Shown: positions 32,767-44,471 of the stretch, one piece after another
How positions within the stretch are numbered: the stretch's first letter is position 1
Layout of the letters: each line of letters begins with the position of its first letter
From: Sinonovacula constricta
Taxonomy: Eukaryota; Mollusca; Bivalvia; Cardiida; Solecurtidae
DNA length: 64,000 nucleotides
Direction of reading: 5' to 3'
Assembly: GCA_007844125.1 (NCBI GenBank)
Contig: CM017558.1
Coordinates: 59,787,780-59,851,779, forward strand
Made by a program: the position numbers and the translations under genes
Notes under the pieces: generated by a model
Database searches by the model: none
The model's input: only the letters and a program-made list of their open reading frames with translations
What the model was told of the DNA's origin: nothing

Positions 32767-33762
32767 ATGCCAAAGAGACAAAAACACAGCATTCCATACA
32801 GAGAGATCCTGCCTTGGACCCTGTCAATCAGCAATAGATATAACTTGTCTAGGGGGGTTTTTCCTCACGTTTTTACTGTAAATTGTAAATAATCTGAGGA
32901 AACATACCTTCAGTCAGAGATGGCAAAACACTATCTTGAGTATCATTCTCTGTAGAACCTCAGATGCTTCCCTTTATTGATGAATGACCTCATAAAAATT
33001 GGCTGTAATGTAAATGCATTCAGACCAATTAAAATATTACTTTTCTAAATATAGCATTGTCCTTACCCCATAGCTTTGCTTCAGTTATTAATAAGTATTA
33101 TGTAGAACTAACTACAAATGAAAAAAAGAAATATTGCAAACAATTAAATAGCAAATATCTTAGATCTTGAACTGAAAGCTTCTTGCAGAGACCTCAATGA
33201 TCTGGATCTACTCAATTTGATTAAGCCTTATTCATTTGCTTGGCAGGCTTAGAGTTAATTAATTCCAATAAAAACTTTCTAGTATATTGGAAGATTAGAG
33301 TTTATATAATATATAATACAAAACAGGGAAGATCTCAATGGCAAGATCCTGCTATAAACATTGTAGAAAACACTAGAGATACATCATTGGTAAAACCACT
33401 GACTGGTCAATTTGAAACATCCTGGTAAACAATATCCCAGTCCCAGATCAGCCAAACATTTCATGTAGTTTCTTTCATTGGTAACTAAAACTCCATTGCC
33501 TGTACAGAACAGATCAGGGTAACCATAAAAATGGTCAACAATTGTCTTTTCTTTTTACTGTGAAACTCTTTGTGAGCATTTTACCTAGGTATAAAAGTAT
33601 GAGGTCAAAAAAAAAAAAATGCAGAACTAACTATTAAATAATACAATCAACTGAATACACAGCAGAGGCAAAGTTTCTTTTAAGTTTTCTTGTTAGTCAA
33701 AGTAAGTAGTAATTCAAATAATTTTTTATATATAAACAAGTAAAAAAAGATTAGATACTTAC
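32767..33762. other. Intergenic, no gene seen
   Basis: AT-rich with no recognised feature. Confidence 0.5.
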
Positions 33763-33879
33763 ACATATCAATAGTATGACATACCATATACCATCTTCCC
33801 CCCACATGGTTCTGCCCGTATGCTGAAACGGTGTACCGGGGTGTGGCGCTTGGAGCCACATGTGAGAGATTTAGGAGAC
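33763..33879 (-). CDS. Candidate orphan exon, unknown protein
   Basis: On the minus strand, flanked by cgttcag and a strong gtaagtat donor, 117 nt (39 codons) open in one frame: NLSHVAPSATPRYTVSAYGQ, HVGGRWYMVCH. It is GC-richer than its surroundings. I do not recognise it, and it could be repeat-derived. Confidence 0.25.
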
Positions 33880-34319
33880 CTGAACGAGAATCATCATTGC
33901 CTAACAATCCATTTTAAAGAATGCAGCAAATAGACAACAAATCCATTTTCTCAACTCAAAACTCCCTACACCCCAAAAATATTCAAAAAGAGTCAGTTAC
34001 AACCAATGCACATAAGGAAGTGTTCGACCTGTTTGAATTGTCAGTAACAACCTGGATAATACCCTTGGGAGGCGGAGCCGGTGCGACCCTCCCCTATCTT
34101 TAGAACAACTGGCCCATCAATAGACCGGGGGCCGTTTCCATACCCTAAGCATGTTGTGCAATTATGAATAGAGTACCCGCCTGAAACAATGTTTAAGCAG
34201 AAGACGGAGTCTTTTACCCAGGTTATTACTGACGGTTTGCAGCATCCACTGCGTGTGAATGCTACACAATACATATACAAGTATACATATTGACACGGTC
34301 CGGAGTCTTAGCCCAAGTC
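33880..34319. other. Intergenic, no gene seen
   Basis: Mixed-composition sequence with a GC-rich patch near 34060-34140. No feature named. Confidence 0.4.
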
Positions 34320-34334
34320 CCTGGGTTTTGCGAA

Positions 34335-34672
34335 AACTTTGGTCATCATCCTCGGCTGGCTGAAAAAAAGTCATCTCTGGTCATCGTCTTGGTATGGCTG
34401 AAATAACATTTAATGTGAAACAATGCATCTCTGGTCGTCGGCTGAGACTGGCTGAAATGAGATTTAATGTGAAAACAATTCATCTCTGGTCATCATCTTG
34501 GGCTGGCTGAAATAACATTTAATGTGAAAACAATTCATCTCTGGTCATCATCTTGGGCTGGCTGAAATAACATTTAATGTGAAAACAATTCATCTCTGGT
34601 AATCGGCTGCGGCATGCTGAAATAACATCAAACGTGAAAGCTGTTTATCTCTGGTCATCTTCTGGGCTAGCT
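34335..34672. repeat. 55-bp minisatellite, about six copies
   Basis: The unit begins CATCTCTGGTCATCATCTTG, passes GGCTGGCTGAAATAACATTT and ends GAAAACAATT. The two central units are identical and the outer units are diverged. It directly abuts the first A-type tail of the large array. Confidence 0.88.
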
Positions 34673-35354
34673 GATCTAGATGAACACTTATGAAAGTCTA
34701 GAATTATACGTAAATACTTTCAAAGAATTCTGATATTTCTTTCCTAAATTCTAATATGTTACAAACCACACTTTCCTAACAAGTATAACATCAGTCTTAA
34801 AGAAACTAGTTTATAGCTTTGTCATTTATCTATGTAGCTCTGAACCAAACATTTAACAAAACTTAAATTCTAATCAATTAAGCATTTTGTTCAAACCTTA
34901 CTAACATTTCAATACTTGGTGACTAAGTTATAAGGGTGAATGTAAAGTGACAGAACAAGGTTGATAGAATACAAAAGAAAATTAACTATCCATGGTCAAC
35001 ATCTTGGACTGTGTCATCTTGGATCCACATCCTCGTGGTGCAGACAGACATCAGCGTACCATTCCTTGTACAACCACATTGACAGCATAGATGATTAATC
35101 TCCACACAATAGATCTATCTGTAAAATTTAAGTATGTATATTAATAACATGTCTATTAAATCTTAACATTAAACAATTTATTACATTATGATTCTATATT
35201 AATAAAGGTAGTTAAATCTTAATTCGTCTAAAAGATCACCTAAACCTGATGTTACTTAACTCTATGCATTGGTTCGAGTCCTAGTCGGGCTGAAAACTTT
35301 TTAACCATGCAGGTCTTCCAAAGACGTTACAGGCACCCCTGGAACGTCAGCTGG
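34672..35354 (+). repeat. Array: A-type tail preceding unit 1
   Basis: Matches the tails of units 3 and 5 (e.g. 38780-39460): gaacacttatgaaagtctag, acaaaccacactttcctaaca, ccatggtcaacatcttggac, ggttcgagtcctagtcgg. Its own core would lie where the 55-bp minisatellite now sits. Confidence 0.88.
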
Positions 35355-36780
35355 ACCACCTATCACAGTTTTTGGAGCTGTCGCTCCAACTCAGCTCTTT
35401 GCGGCGTCTGAGAACTCCGCCGTTCCCGCACTCGGGCTGGGTGCCTCGCCGTTGTCCTCGAAAAGAGGATCGTCCGCCGAGCCAAAGCGGCCACTGCACC
35501 AGAACATCAGTCTGTCGATGACTGCTGCAGAGGTCATACTGCGATCCAGGTTAAAGCAGCAGGATGCAGTTTCACGTCATGCCCAGGACAAGGAAGCAGT
35601 TTTATGTCGTGCTCACGACAAGGATCAGTGGTTCTACCTAGATACACTTATGAATGCTTTCTCCACAAATTATAGCTCACTTTGTTGCTTAACACATTAG
35701 TTAACTCCTTACCACCTCACAATGAAATTATTTAAATATTAAATAAGATCTTTAATTACAAACTGAATCTATTGATGTTCAAATTTAACAAAATATAACA
35801 GGATGAAGAACTCTATTGAAAGCGTCCTAAAATAAAATTGGATAAGTCGATGCCACCTCTTCTGCTGTCTCTACCTTGCAGAGATATAACCCTTCATGTT
35901 CTAGAGAAACACTTATGGATGTTTACATGTTTCTTTAAAATGGTCCAACCAATCAAAGACTCCAATCCCAGACACAGAGCTATTACAAACCCCATTTTCT
36001 TAATTATAACCTTAACCTTACAGAATCCAATATACACCTTTTATTCCTCACTATCCTTACCAACTACCTAAATGAAACTTATGATTAATTTATGTACGTG
36101 TATAATGGCTAACAACCTTGACACTTAAGACCCTATACATTAAAAGAGGGTGGAAATTAAAGGATCCACTAACCATTAATAAAGTCTAAAATATCCTAAA
36201 TTGATCCCTCTTTGCTGAAGGTCCCAAGCAGAATAATGTACCCCATAAAGAATGAAACTACTCAAGCAATTTCATTAACTATTTCCTAACTTAGTAGCCT
36301 ACAACTAATTCATGTCAACAGGCACATCAACCTTACAGATGAATGCTGTGCGCACAGTCTTGGTATTTATTCTGTCATGAAAGGCATGCTGTTAAAGCGA
36401 TCTTGCCAGTATTACTTAACCTTAAATGAATGCATGTATCGGTCCTTAAATGAATAAAGTACAGGCAAGATATGAAAAGAAAAATTCAAATGTAAGGAAT
36501 CAGTCCTGTGACAGTTATTAACAATAATATTTGATGCTTGAGCAGAAAAGATGCTTAATGAACCCCGTAAAGTGACACCCAAATTTGTTACTAAAGTCAG
36601 AAAATAAGGTTAGAGTGTAGTTCTTGGACACAAAATTGAAACTTAAATCATTAATTCAAACATTAGTGAGATGCATTGACATCGTAGATAATTAACCTCA
36701 ACATAAAATTGTAAATTAAATATCTATTAAATCTTCACATTAGATTATATATTATCCTATATTTAAATCTTTATTTCAAG
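35355..36780 (+). repeat. Array unit 1 (B type, 1426 bp)
   Basis: Starts CCACCTATCACAGTTTTTGG. The core (to about 35700) is GC-rich and open in one frame through ...LGLGASPLSSKRGSSAEPKR... ISLSMTAAEVILRSRLKQQD to a stop at 35698. No ATG opens the frame, but it extends upstream of the core without a stop to about 35310. The AT-rich B tail follows. I recognise no protein family. Whether the frame is translated is unknown. Confidence 0.88.
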
Positions 36781-38206
36781 CCACCTATCACAGTTTTTGG
36801 AGCTGTCGCCCCAACTCAGCTCTTTGCGGCGTCTGAGAACTCCGCCGTTCCCGCACTCGGGCTGGGTGCCTCGCCGTTGTCCTCGAAAAGAGGATCGTCC
36901 GCCGAGCCAAAGCGGCCACTGCACCAGACCATCAGTCTGTCGATAACTGCTGCAGAGGTCATACTGCGATCCAGGTTAAAGCAGCAGGATGCAGTTTCAC
37001 GTCATGCCCAGGACAATGAAGCAGTTTTATGTCGTGCTCACGACAAGGATCAGTGGTTCTACCTAGATACACTTATGAATGCTTTCTCCACACATTATAG
37101 CTCACTTTGTTGCTTAACACATTTAGTTAACTCCTTACCACCTCACAATGAAATTATTTAAATATTAAATAAGATCTTTAATTACAAACTGAATCTATTG
37201 ATGTTCAAATTTAACAAAATATAACAGGATGAAGAACTCTATTGAAAGCGTCCTAAAATAAAATTGGATAAGTCGATGCCACCTCTTCTGCTGTCTCTAC
37301 CTTGCAGAGATATAACCCTTCATGTTCTAGAGAAACACTTATGGATGTTTACATGTTTCTTTAAAATGGTCCAACCAATCTAAGACTCCAATCCCAGACA
37401 CAGAGCTATTACAAACCCCATTTTCTTAATTATAACCTTAACCTTACAGAATCCAATATACACCTTTTATTCCTCACTATCCTTACCAACTACCTAAATG
37501 AAACTTATGATTAATTTATTTATGTGTATAATGACTAACAACCTTGACACTTAAGACCCTATACATTAAAAGAGGGTGGAAATTAAAGGATCCACTAACC
37601 ATTAATAAAGTCTAAAATATCCTAAATTGATCCCTCTTTGCTGAAGGTCCCAAGCAGAATAATGTACCCCATAAAGAATGAAACTACTCAAGCAATTTCA
37701 TTAACTATTTCCTAACTTAGTAGCCTACAACTAATTCATGTCAACAGGCACATCAACCTTACAGATGAATGCTGTGCGCACAGTCTTGGTATTTATTCTG
37801 TCATGAAAGGCATGCTGTTAAAGCGATCTTGCCAGTATTACTTAACCTTAAATGAATGCATGTATCGGTCCTTAAATGAATAAAGTACAGGCAAGATATG
37901 AAAAGAAAAATTCAAATGTAAGGAATCAGTCCTGTGACAGTTATTAACAATAATATTTGATGCTTGAGCAGAAAAGATGCTTAATGAACCCCGTAAAGTG
38001 ACACCCAAATTTGTTACTAAAGTCAGAAAATAAGGTTAGAGTGTAGTTCTTGGACACAAAATTGAAACTTAAATCATTAATTCAAACATTAGTGAGATGC
38101 ATTGACATCGTAGATCATTAACCTCAACATAAAATTGTAAATTAAATATCTATTAAATCTTCACATTAGATTATATATTATCCTATATTTAAATCTTTAT
38201 TTCAAG
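36781..38206 (+). repeat. Array unit 2 (B type, 1426 bp)
   Basis: Near-identical to unit 1 and the same length. The core differs by a few substitutions (Asn to Thr after LHQ, Met to Ile before TAAEV), and one extra T near the end extends the frame to a stop at 37159-37161 (LVNSLPPHNEII ending). It lies directly head to tail with units 1 and 3. Confidence 0.9.
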
Positions 38207-39460
38207 CCACCTATCACAGTTTTTGGAGCTGTCGCCCCAACTCAGCTCTTTGCGGCGTCTGAGAACTCCGCCGTTCCCGCACTCGGGCTGGGTGCCTCGC
38301 CGTTGTCCTCGAAAGGAGGATCGTCCGCCGAACCACACTGGCCCCTGCACCAGAACATCAGTCTGTCGATGACTGCTGCAGAAGCCATACTGCTCTCCAG
38401 GTTAAAGCAGCAGGATGCAGTTTCACGTCATGCCCAGGACAAGGAAGCAGTTCAATGTCGTGCTTACGACAAGGATCAATGGTTCTACTTAAATATATAT
38501 CTGGATGGTTTGTCGACAAATTATAGCTCACTTTGTTGCTTAACACACTTAGTTTGCTCGTTCTTACCACCACACAATGAAATCGTTTAAATAGTAAATA
38601 ATCTCTCTAATTCACAAACTGTATCTATTGAAGTGTTAACTTGAAAATATAACAGGATGAAGAAATCTATTGAAAATATCCTCACCTATAACTGGATATG
38701 TCGATTCACCTGGTCTGTCGTCCCTATCTTTGCAAACATTTAAGAGATTGCAATGTAACACAAACTTAACCCTTCGTGATCTAAATGAACACTTATGAAA
38801 GTCTAGATTTATACGTTAATACTGTCAAAACATTCTGGTACTTTTATCCTAAACCCTAAGATATTACAAACCACACTTTCCTAACAATTATAACATCAAC
38901 CTTAAAAAAACTAGTTTATAGCTTTGTCATTTATCTATGTAGCTCTGAACCAAACATTTAACAAAACTTAAATTCTAACCAATTAAGCATTTTTTCAAAC
39001 CTTACTAACATTTCAATACTTGGTGACTAAGTTATAAGGGTGAATGTAAAGTGACAGAACAAGGTTGATAGAATACAAAAGAAAATTAACTATCCATGGT
39101 CAACATCTTGGACTGTGTCATCTTGGGTCCACATCCTCGTGGTGCAGACAGACATCAGCGTACCATTCCTTGTACAACCACATTGACAGCATAGATGATT
39201 AATCTCCACACAATAGATCTATCTGTAAAATTTAAGTATGTATATTAATAACATGTCTATTAAATCTTAACATTAAACAATTTATTACATTATGATTCTA
39301 TATTAATAAAGGTAGTTAAATCTTAATTCGTCTAAAAGGATCACCTAAACCTGATGTTACTTAACTCTATGCATTGGTTCGAGTCCTAGTCGGGCTGAAA
39401 ACTTTTTAACCATGCAGGTCTTCCAAAGACGTTACAGGCACCCCTGGAACGTCAGCTGGA
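38207..39460 (+). repeat. Array unit 3 (A type, 1254 bp)
   Basis: The core is the second variant (SSKGGSSAEPHWPLHQ, KEAVQCRAYDKDQW, WFYLNIYLDGLSTNY) and the A-type tail follows. The core frame is open to a stop at 38588-38590. Confidence 0.9.
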
Positions 39461-40886
39461 CCACCTATCACAGTTTTTGGAGCTGTCGCTCCAACTCAGC
39501 TCTTTGCGGCGTCTGAGAACTCCGCCGTTCCCGCACTCGGGCTGGGTGCCTCGCCGTTGTCCTCGAAAAGAGGATCGTCCGCCGAGCCAAAGCGGTCACT
39601 GCACCAGAACATCAGTCTGTCGATGACTGCTGCAGAGGCCATACTGCTCTCCAGGTTAAAGCAGCAGGATGCAGTTTCACGTCATGCCCAGGACAAGGAA
39701 GCAGTTTTATGTCGTGCTCACGACAAGGATCAGTGGTTCTACCTAGATACACTTATGAATGCTTTCTCCACAAATTATAGCTCACTTTGTTGCTTAACAC
39801 ATTTAGTTAACTCCTTACCACCTCACAATGAAATTATTTAAATATTAAATAAGATCTTTAATTACAAACTGAATCTATTGATGTTCAAATTTAACAAAAT
39901 ATAACAGGATGAAGAACTCTATTGAAAGCGTCCTAAAATAAAATTGGATAAGTCGATGCCACCTCTTCTGCTGTCTCTACCTTGCAGAGATATAACCCTT
40001 CATGTTCTAGAGAAACACTTATGGATGTCTACATGTTTCTTTAAAATGGTCCAACCAATCTAAGACTCCAATCCCAGACACAGAGCTATTACAAACCCCA
40101 TTTTCTTAATTATAACCTTAACCTTACATAATCCAATATACACCTTTTATTCCTCACTATCCTTACCAACTACCTAAATGAAACTTATGATTAATTTATG
40201 TACGTGTATAATGGCTAACAACCTTGACACTTAAGACCCTATACATTAAAAGAGGGTGGAAATTAAAGGATCCACTAACCATTAATAAAGTCTAAAATAT
40301 CCTAAATTGATCCCTCTTTGCTGAAGGTCCCAAGCAGAATAATGTACCCCATAAAGAATGAAACTACTCAAGCAATTTCATTAACTATTTCCTAACTTAG
40401 TAGCCTACAACTAATTCATGTCAACAGGCACATCAACCTTACAGATGAATGCTGTGCGCACAGTCTTGGTATTTATTCTGTCATGAAAGGCATGCTGTTA
40501 AAGCGATCTTGCCAGTATTACTTAACCTTAAATGAATGCATGTATCGGTCCTTAAATGAATAAAGTACAGGCAAGATATGAAAAGAAAAATTCAAATGTA
40601 AGGAATCAGTCCTGTGACAGTTATTAACAATAATATTTGATGCTTGAGCAGAAAAGATGCTTAATGAACCCCGTAAAGTGACACCCAAATTTGTTACTAA
40701 AGTCAGAAAATAAGGTTAGAGTGTAGTTCTTGGACACAAAATTGAAACTTAAATCATTAATTCAAACATTAGTGAGATGCATTGACATCGTAGATCATTA
40801 ACCTCAACATAAAATTGTAAATTAAATATCTATTAAATCTTCACATTAGATTATATATTATCCTATATTTAAATCTTTATTTCAAG
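39461..40886 (+). repeat. Array unit 4 (B type, 1426 bp)
   Basis: First-variant core (AEPKRSLHQ, AEAILLSRL) with B tail, nearly identical to units 1 and 2. Frame open to a stop at 39839-39841. Confidence 0.9.
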
Positions 40887-42143
40887 CCGACTATCACAGT
40901 TTTTGGAGCTGTCGCCCCAACTCAGCTTTTTGCGGCGTCTGAGAACTCCGCCGTTCCCGCACTCGGGCTTGGTGCCTCGCCGTTGTCCTCGAAAGGAGGA
41001 TCAGTCCGCCGAACCACACTGGCCCCTGCACCTAGAACATCAGTCTGTCGATGACTGCTGCAGAAGCCATACTGCTCTCCAGGTTAAAGCAGCAGGATGC
41101 AGTTTCACGTCATGCCCAGGACAAGGAAGCAGTTCAATGTCGTGCTTACGACAAGGATCAATGGTTCTACTTAAATATATATCTGGATGGTTTGTCGACA
41201 AATTATAGCTCACTTTGTTGCTTAACACACTTAGTTTGCTCGTTCTTACCACCACACAATGAAATCGTTTAAATAGTAAATAATCTCTCTAATTCACAAA
41301 CTGTATCTATTGAAGTGTTAACTTGAAAATATAACAGGATGAAGAAATCTATTGAAAATATCCGCACCTATAACTGGATATGTCGATTCACCTGGTCTGT
41401 CGTCCCTATCTTCGCAAACATTTAAGAGATTGCAATGTAACACAAACTCAACCCTTCGTGATCTAAATGAACACTTATGAAAGTCTAGATTTATACGTTA
41501 ATACTGTCAAAACATTCTGGTGCTTTTATCCTAAACCCTAAGATATTACAAACCACAACTTCCTAACAATTATAACATCAACCTTAAAAAAAACTAGTTT
41601 ATAGCTTTGTCATTTACCTATGTAGCTCTGAACCAAACATTTAACAAAACTTAAATTCTAACCAATTAAGCATTTTTTCAATTCTTACTAACATTTCAAT
41701 ACTTGGTGACTAAGTTATAAGGGTGAATGTAAAGTGACAGAACAAGGTTGATAGAATACAAAAGAAAATTAACTATCCATGGTCAACATCTTGGACTGTG
41801 TCACCTTGGGTCCACATCCTCGTGGTGCAGACAGACATCAGCGTACCATTCCTTGTACAACCACATTGACAGCATAGATGATTAATCTCCACACAATAGA
41901 TCTATCTGTAAAATTTTAGTATGTATATTAATAACATGTCTATTAAATCTTAACATTAAACAATTTATTACATTATGATTCTATATTAATAAAGGTAGTT
42001 AAATCTTAATTCGTCTAAAAGGATCACCTAAACCTGATGTTACTTAACTCTATGCATTGGTTCGAGTCCTAGTCGGGCTGAAAACTTTTTAACCATGCAG
42101 GTCTTCCAAAGACGTTACAGACACCCCTGGAACGTCAGCTGGA
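40887..42143 (+). repeat. Array unit 5 (A type, 1257 bp)
   Basis: Second-variant core like unit 3, but with extra bases near 41003 and 41033 that break the frame. A-type tail nearly identical to that of unit 3. Confidence 0.9.
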
Positions 42144-42990
42144 CCACCTATCACAGTTTTTGGAGCTGTCGCTCCATCTCAGCTCTTTGCGGCGTCTGAG
42201 AACTCCGCCGTTCCCGCACTCGGGCTGGGTGCCTCGCCGTTGTCCTCGAAAAGAGGATCGTCCGCCGAGCCAAAGCGGTCACTGCACCAGAACATCAGTC
42301 TGTCGATGACTGCTGCAGAGGCCATACTGCTCTCCAGGTTAAAGCATCAGGATGCAGTTTCACGTCATGCCCAGGACAAGGAAGCAGTTTTACGTCGTGC
42401 TCACGACAAGGATCAGTGGTTCTACCTAGATACACTTATGAATGCCTTTTCCACAAATTATAGCTCACTTTGTTGCTTAACACATTTAGTTAACTCCTTA
42501 CCACCTCACAATGAAATTATTTAAATATTAAATAAGATCTTTAATTACAAACTGAATCTATTGATTTCAAATTTAACAAAATATAACAGGATGAATAACT
42601 CTCTTGAAAATGTCATGCTCTGGATAAGCAGTTAAATGTCGGGCTCGGACCAAGAATCGATTGTTCTACTTAGATACACATCTGAATGATTTCTCCTCTA
42701 ATTTTATCTCATTTTATTTAATATTTCCATTGCCAATTCATTAAGCTTTATTTATATTCTGAACAAATGCAGATTTCAACCCTACTGATTTACACATTAA
42801 CCTTACTTCTTATATCCTCACAATGAAATTTGTTTCATTTTACCAAGATCTAAAATCATACACTAAATCTTTTGATGTAGTTACTTGAAGCGGTAATGAC
42901 ATGATAAATAAATCGATAGAAAATGTCCTCACCTTTAACTAGATGTGTCGATTCCACCTGATCTGCCGTCGCTATCTTTGCACAAAAACA
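42144..42990 (+). repeat. Array unit 6 and diverging right edge
   Basis: First-variant core open to 42524, then a tail that decays. At 42620-42720 a diverged extra core end recurs (catgctctgga...gttctacttagatacacat). At 42940-42990 the tgtcgattccacctgatctg phrase recurs. These are older units beyond the homogenised part. Confidence 0.75.
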
Positions 42991-43248
42991 GCACAAACTT
43001 AACCCTTTGGAATCTTAACTGACATTTTCGGATCGGATGTCTACGTTGTTAACTCAGTATTGTTAAACCTAAGACCTCAATTCTCTAAAAGCAAAAAGCA
43101 ACTAGTTCGTACAAACCTGTTTTCTTTACATATATACACCTCAACCTAATGGAATCCTGCTGTCATCTACTGAATAAATCCTTACAGATAAAAAAATTGA
43201 CAAAACTTACAATTCTTACAATTAACCACTTTCAATACTGTCTCAATA
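42991..43248 (+). repeat. Decayed array tail next to the LINE
   Basis: Weak but ordered similarity to array tails (caacctaatggaatcctg, actgaataaatccttac). It is cut at 43249 by the LINE insertion. Confidence 0.45.
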
Positions 43249-43947
43249 CTCTATACAGTGAAGGCCGGACAAACAAAGACGGCTACACAGGGAGGGCAGC
43301 TGGGACTTCTCCACCAAGCAGCATCATGGGAGATGAAGGCAGATCTGAGGAAGAAGCTTGTTTTCCCAGATGTGGTTCAAACCAGCCTTAGACCCGACAT
43401 CGTGCTATGGTCGGAAGTCAGCAGGAAGATCATTATGATCGAACTGACTGTACCCTGGGAGGATGCTTGCGAGGAGGCCCATGAGAGAAAGAGTGTCAAA
43501 TATGCAGAGTTGGCAGACTCCTGCAGACAGAAAGGATGGAGTGCTTGGGTTCTTCCAGTCGAGGTGGGGGCCAGAGGTTTTCCAGCACAGTCTATCTGGA
43601 GAATGTACCAGAAGATTGGCATGACAGGAACCAAGAGGAAAGCAGCTATCAAACTCCTTGCTGATGCTGCAGAGAGGGCATCGTGTTGGCTCTGGTTTAG
43701 AAGGGAAGAGCCATCCTGGAGACCTGACAATAGCGGGTAGTGAACAGTCACTGCCGACCCCGTCAACCTGAGGGCGTAGTGGAAAAGGGTTCGAAACGCC
43801 TTATGACGGTTGATGTCCACCTGATGACGCTTGTCATTTGCAGTCTCCAGGAGTTCATCACCAAGATGAGACCATGCTCATTAGGACCGGTCCGTACTGA
43901 ATTAGCAGTGAGGACTTTACATGCAGCAGTAACCTGTGAGAAGAAGT
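43249..43947 (+). mobile_element. 5'-truncated LINE copy (endonuclease and 3' UTR)
   Basis: Nearly identical to 47035-47735, the end of the adjacent larger copy, and in the same orientation. It holds the C-terminal endonuclease frame and a 207-bp 3' UTR, then joins directly to 5' sequence of the larger copy at 43948. Confidence 0.9.
43258..43740 (+). pseudogene. LINE C-terminal restriction-like endonuclease (truncated copy)
   Basis: A 160-codon open frame with no genuine start, since the element is 5'-truncated. After a basic lead (KAGQTKTATQGGQLG) come SWEMKADLRKKLVFPDVV, the catalytic-type RPDIVLWSEVSRKIIMIEL (PD...E region of the restriction-like fold), TVPWEDACEEAHERKSVKYA and WVLPVEVGARGF. 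This domain nicks the target DNA in R2/NeSL/Hero-type non-LTR elements. The frame is intact here, whereas the adjacent copy has a 1-base deletion near 47092. Confidence 0.85.
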
Positions 43948-44471
43948 TTCTAAATCTGGGCAACCAGTGACCGCTAGGAAAGTCTGGCTGGCAACGGAGG
44001 AAGATCTGTGACTCTGGAAAGACAGATGACAACCAGGAATAGACTGGTATTTGGGTATGTTGGACTAGCAATCCCCCATGCTGTCTTCGTGAGAAGACAC
44101 CATCACTTGCTACAGAAAACCTAAATGATCAATACCCCCAGAGTCTCCCGAGAGGGGGGGGGATGAGAGGCTCACCAGGACTGATACATTGGAAACGGAC
44201 TCCGAACGAATACGGACGAGATCACAAGGATGCACTGTTCAGATGACATTAACAGGAGAAGTGGCAACATCAGTTTTGTGTATGCGGAGAGGTATGCAAG
44301 AATGTCAGGGGACTTCGCATTCACCAGGCGCGATCTAAGAGTTGCTCTGCTGGGAATCAGATTCGACGCACAGAATTTTCTTCTGGTAAGACGGTAGAGG
44401 TTGCTAGTCAGGACCAAACCCACAGTACTAGCGATGTCTTTGTTGATGACGTTCAGCAGGATAGGTCATCG
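43948..44471 (+). other. 5' region of the LINE
   Basis: Non-coding or frame-broken. No N-terminal zinc-finger motif of the R2 type is visible here, so the N-terminus may be decayed or naturally lacking. Confidence 0.5.

Noticed and set aside
38358..41255. Antisense frames in array units 3 and 5 (71 codons)
   Set aside because: Identical shadows of the plus-strand core in both A-type units. Not open in the B-type cores and no known domain.
43377..43820. 147-codon minus-strand frames opposite the LINE endonuclease (also 47165-47608)
   Set aside because: Shadows of the endonuclease coding strand, which has clear family motifs.
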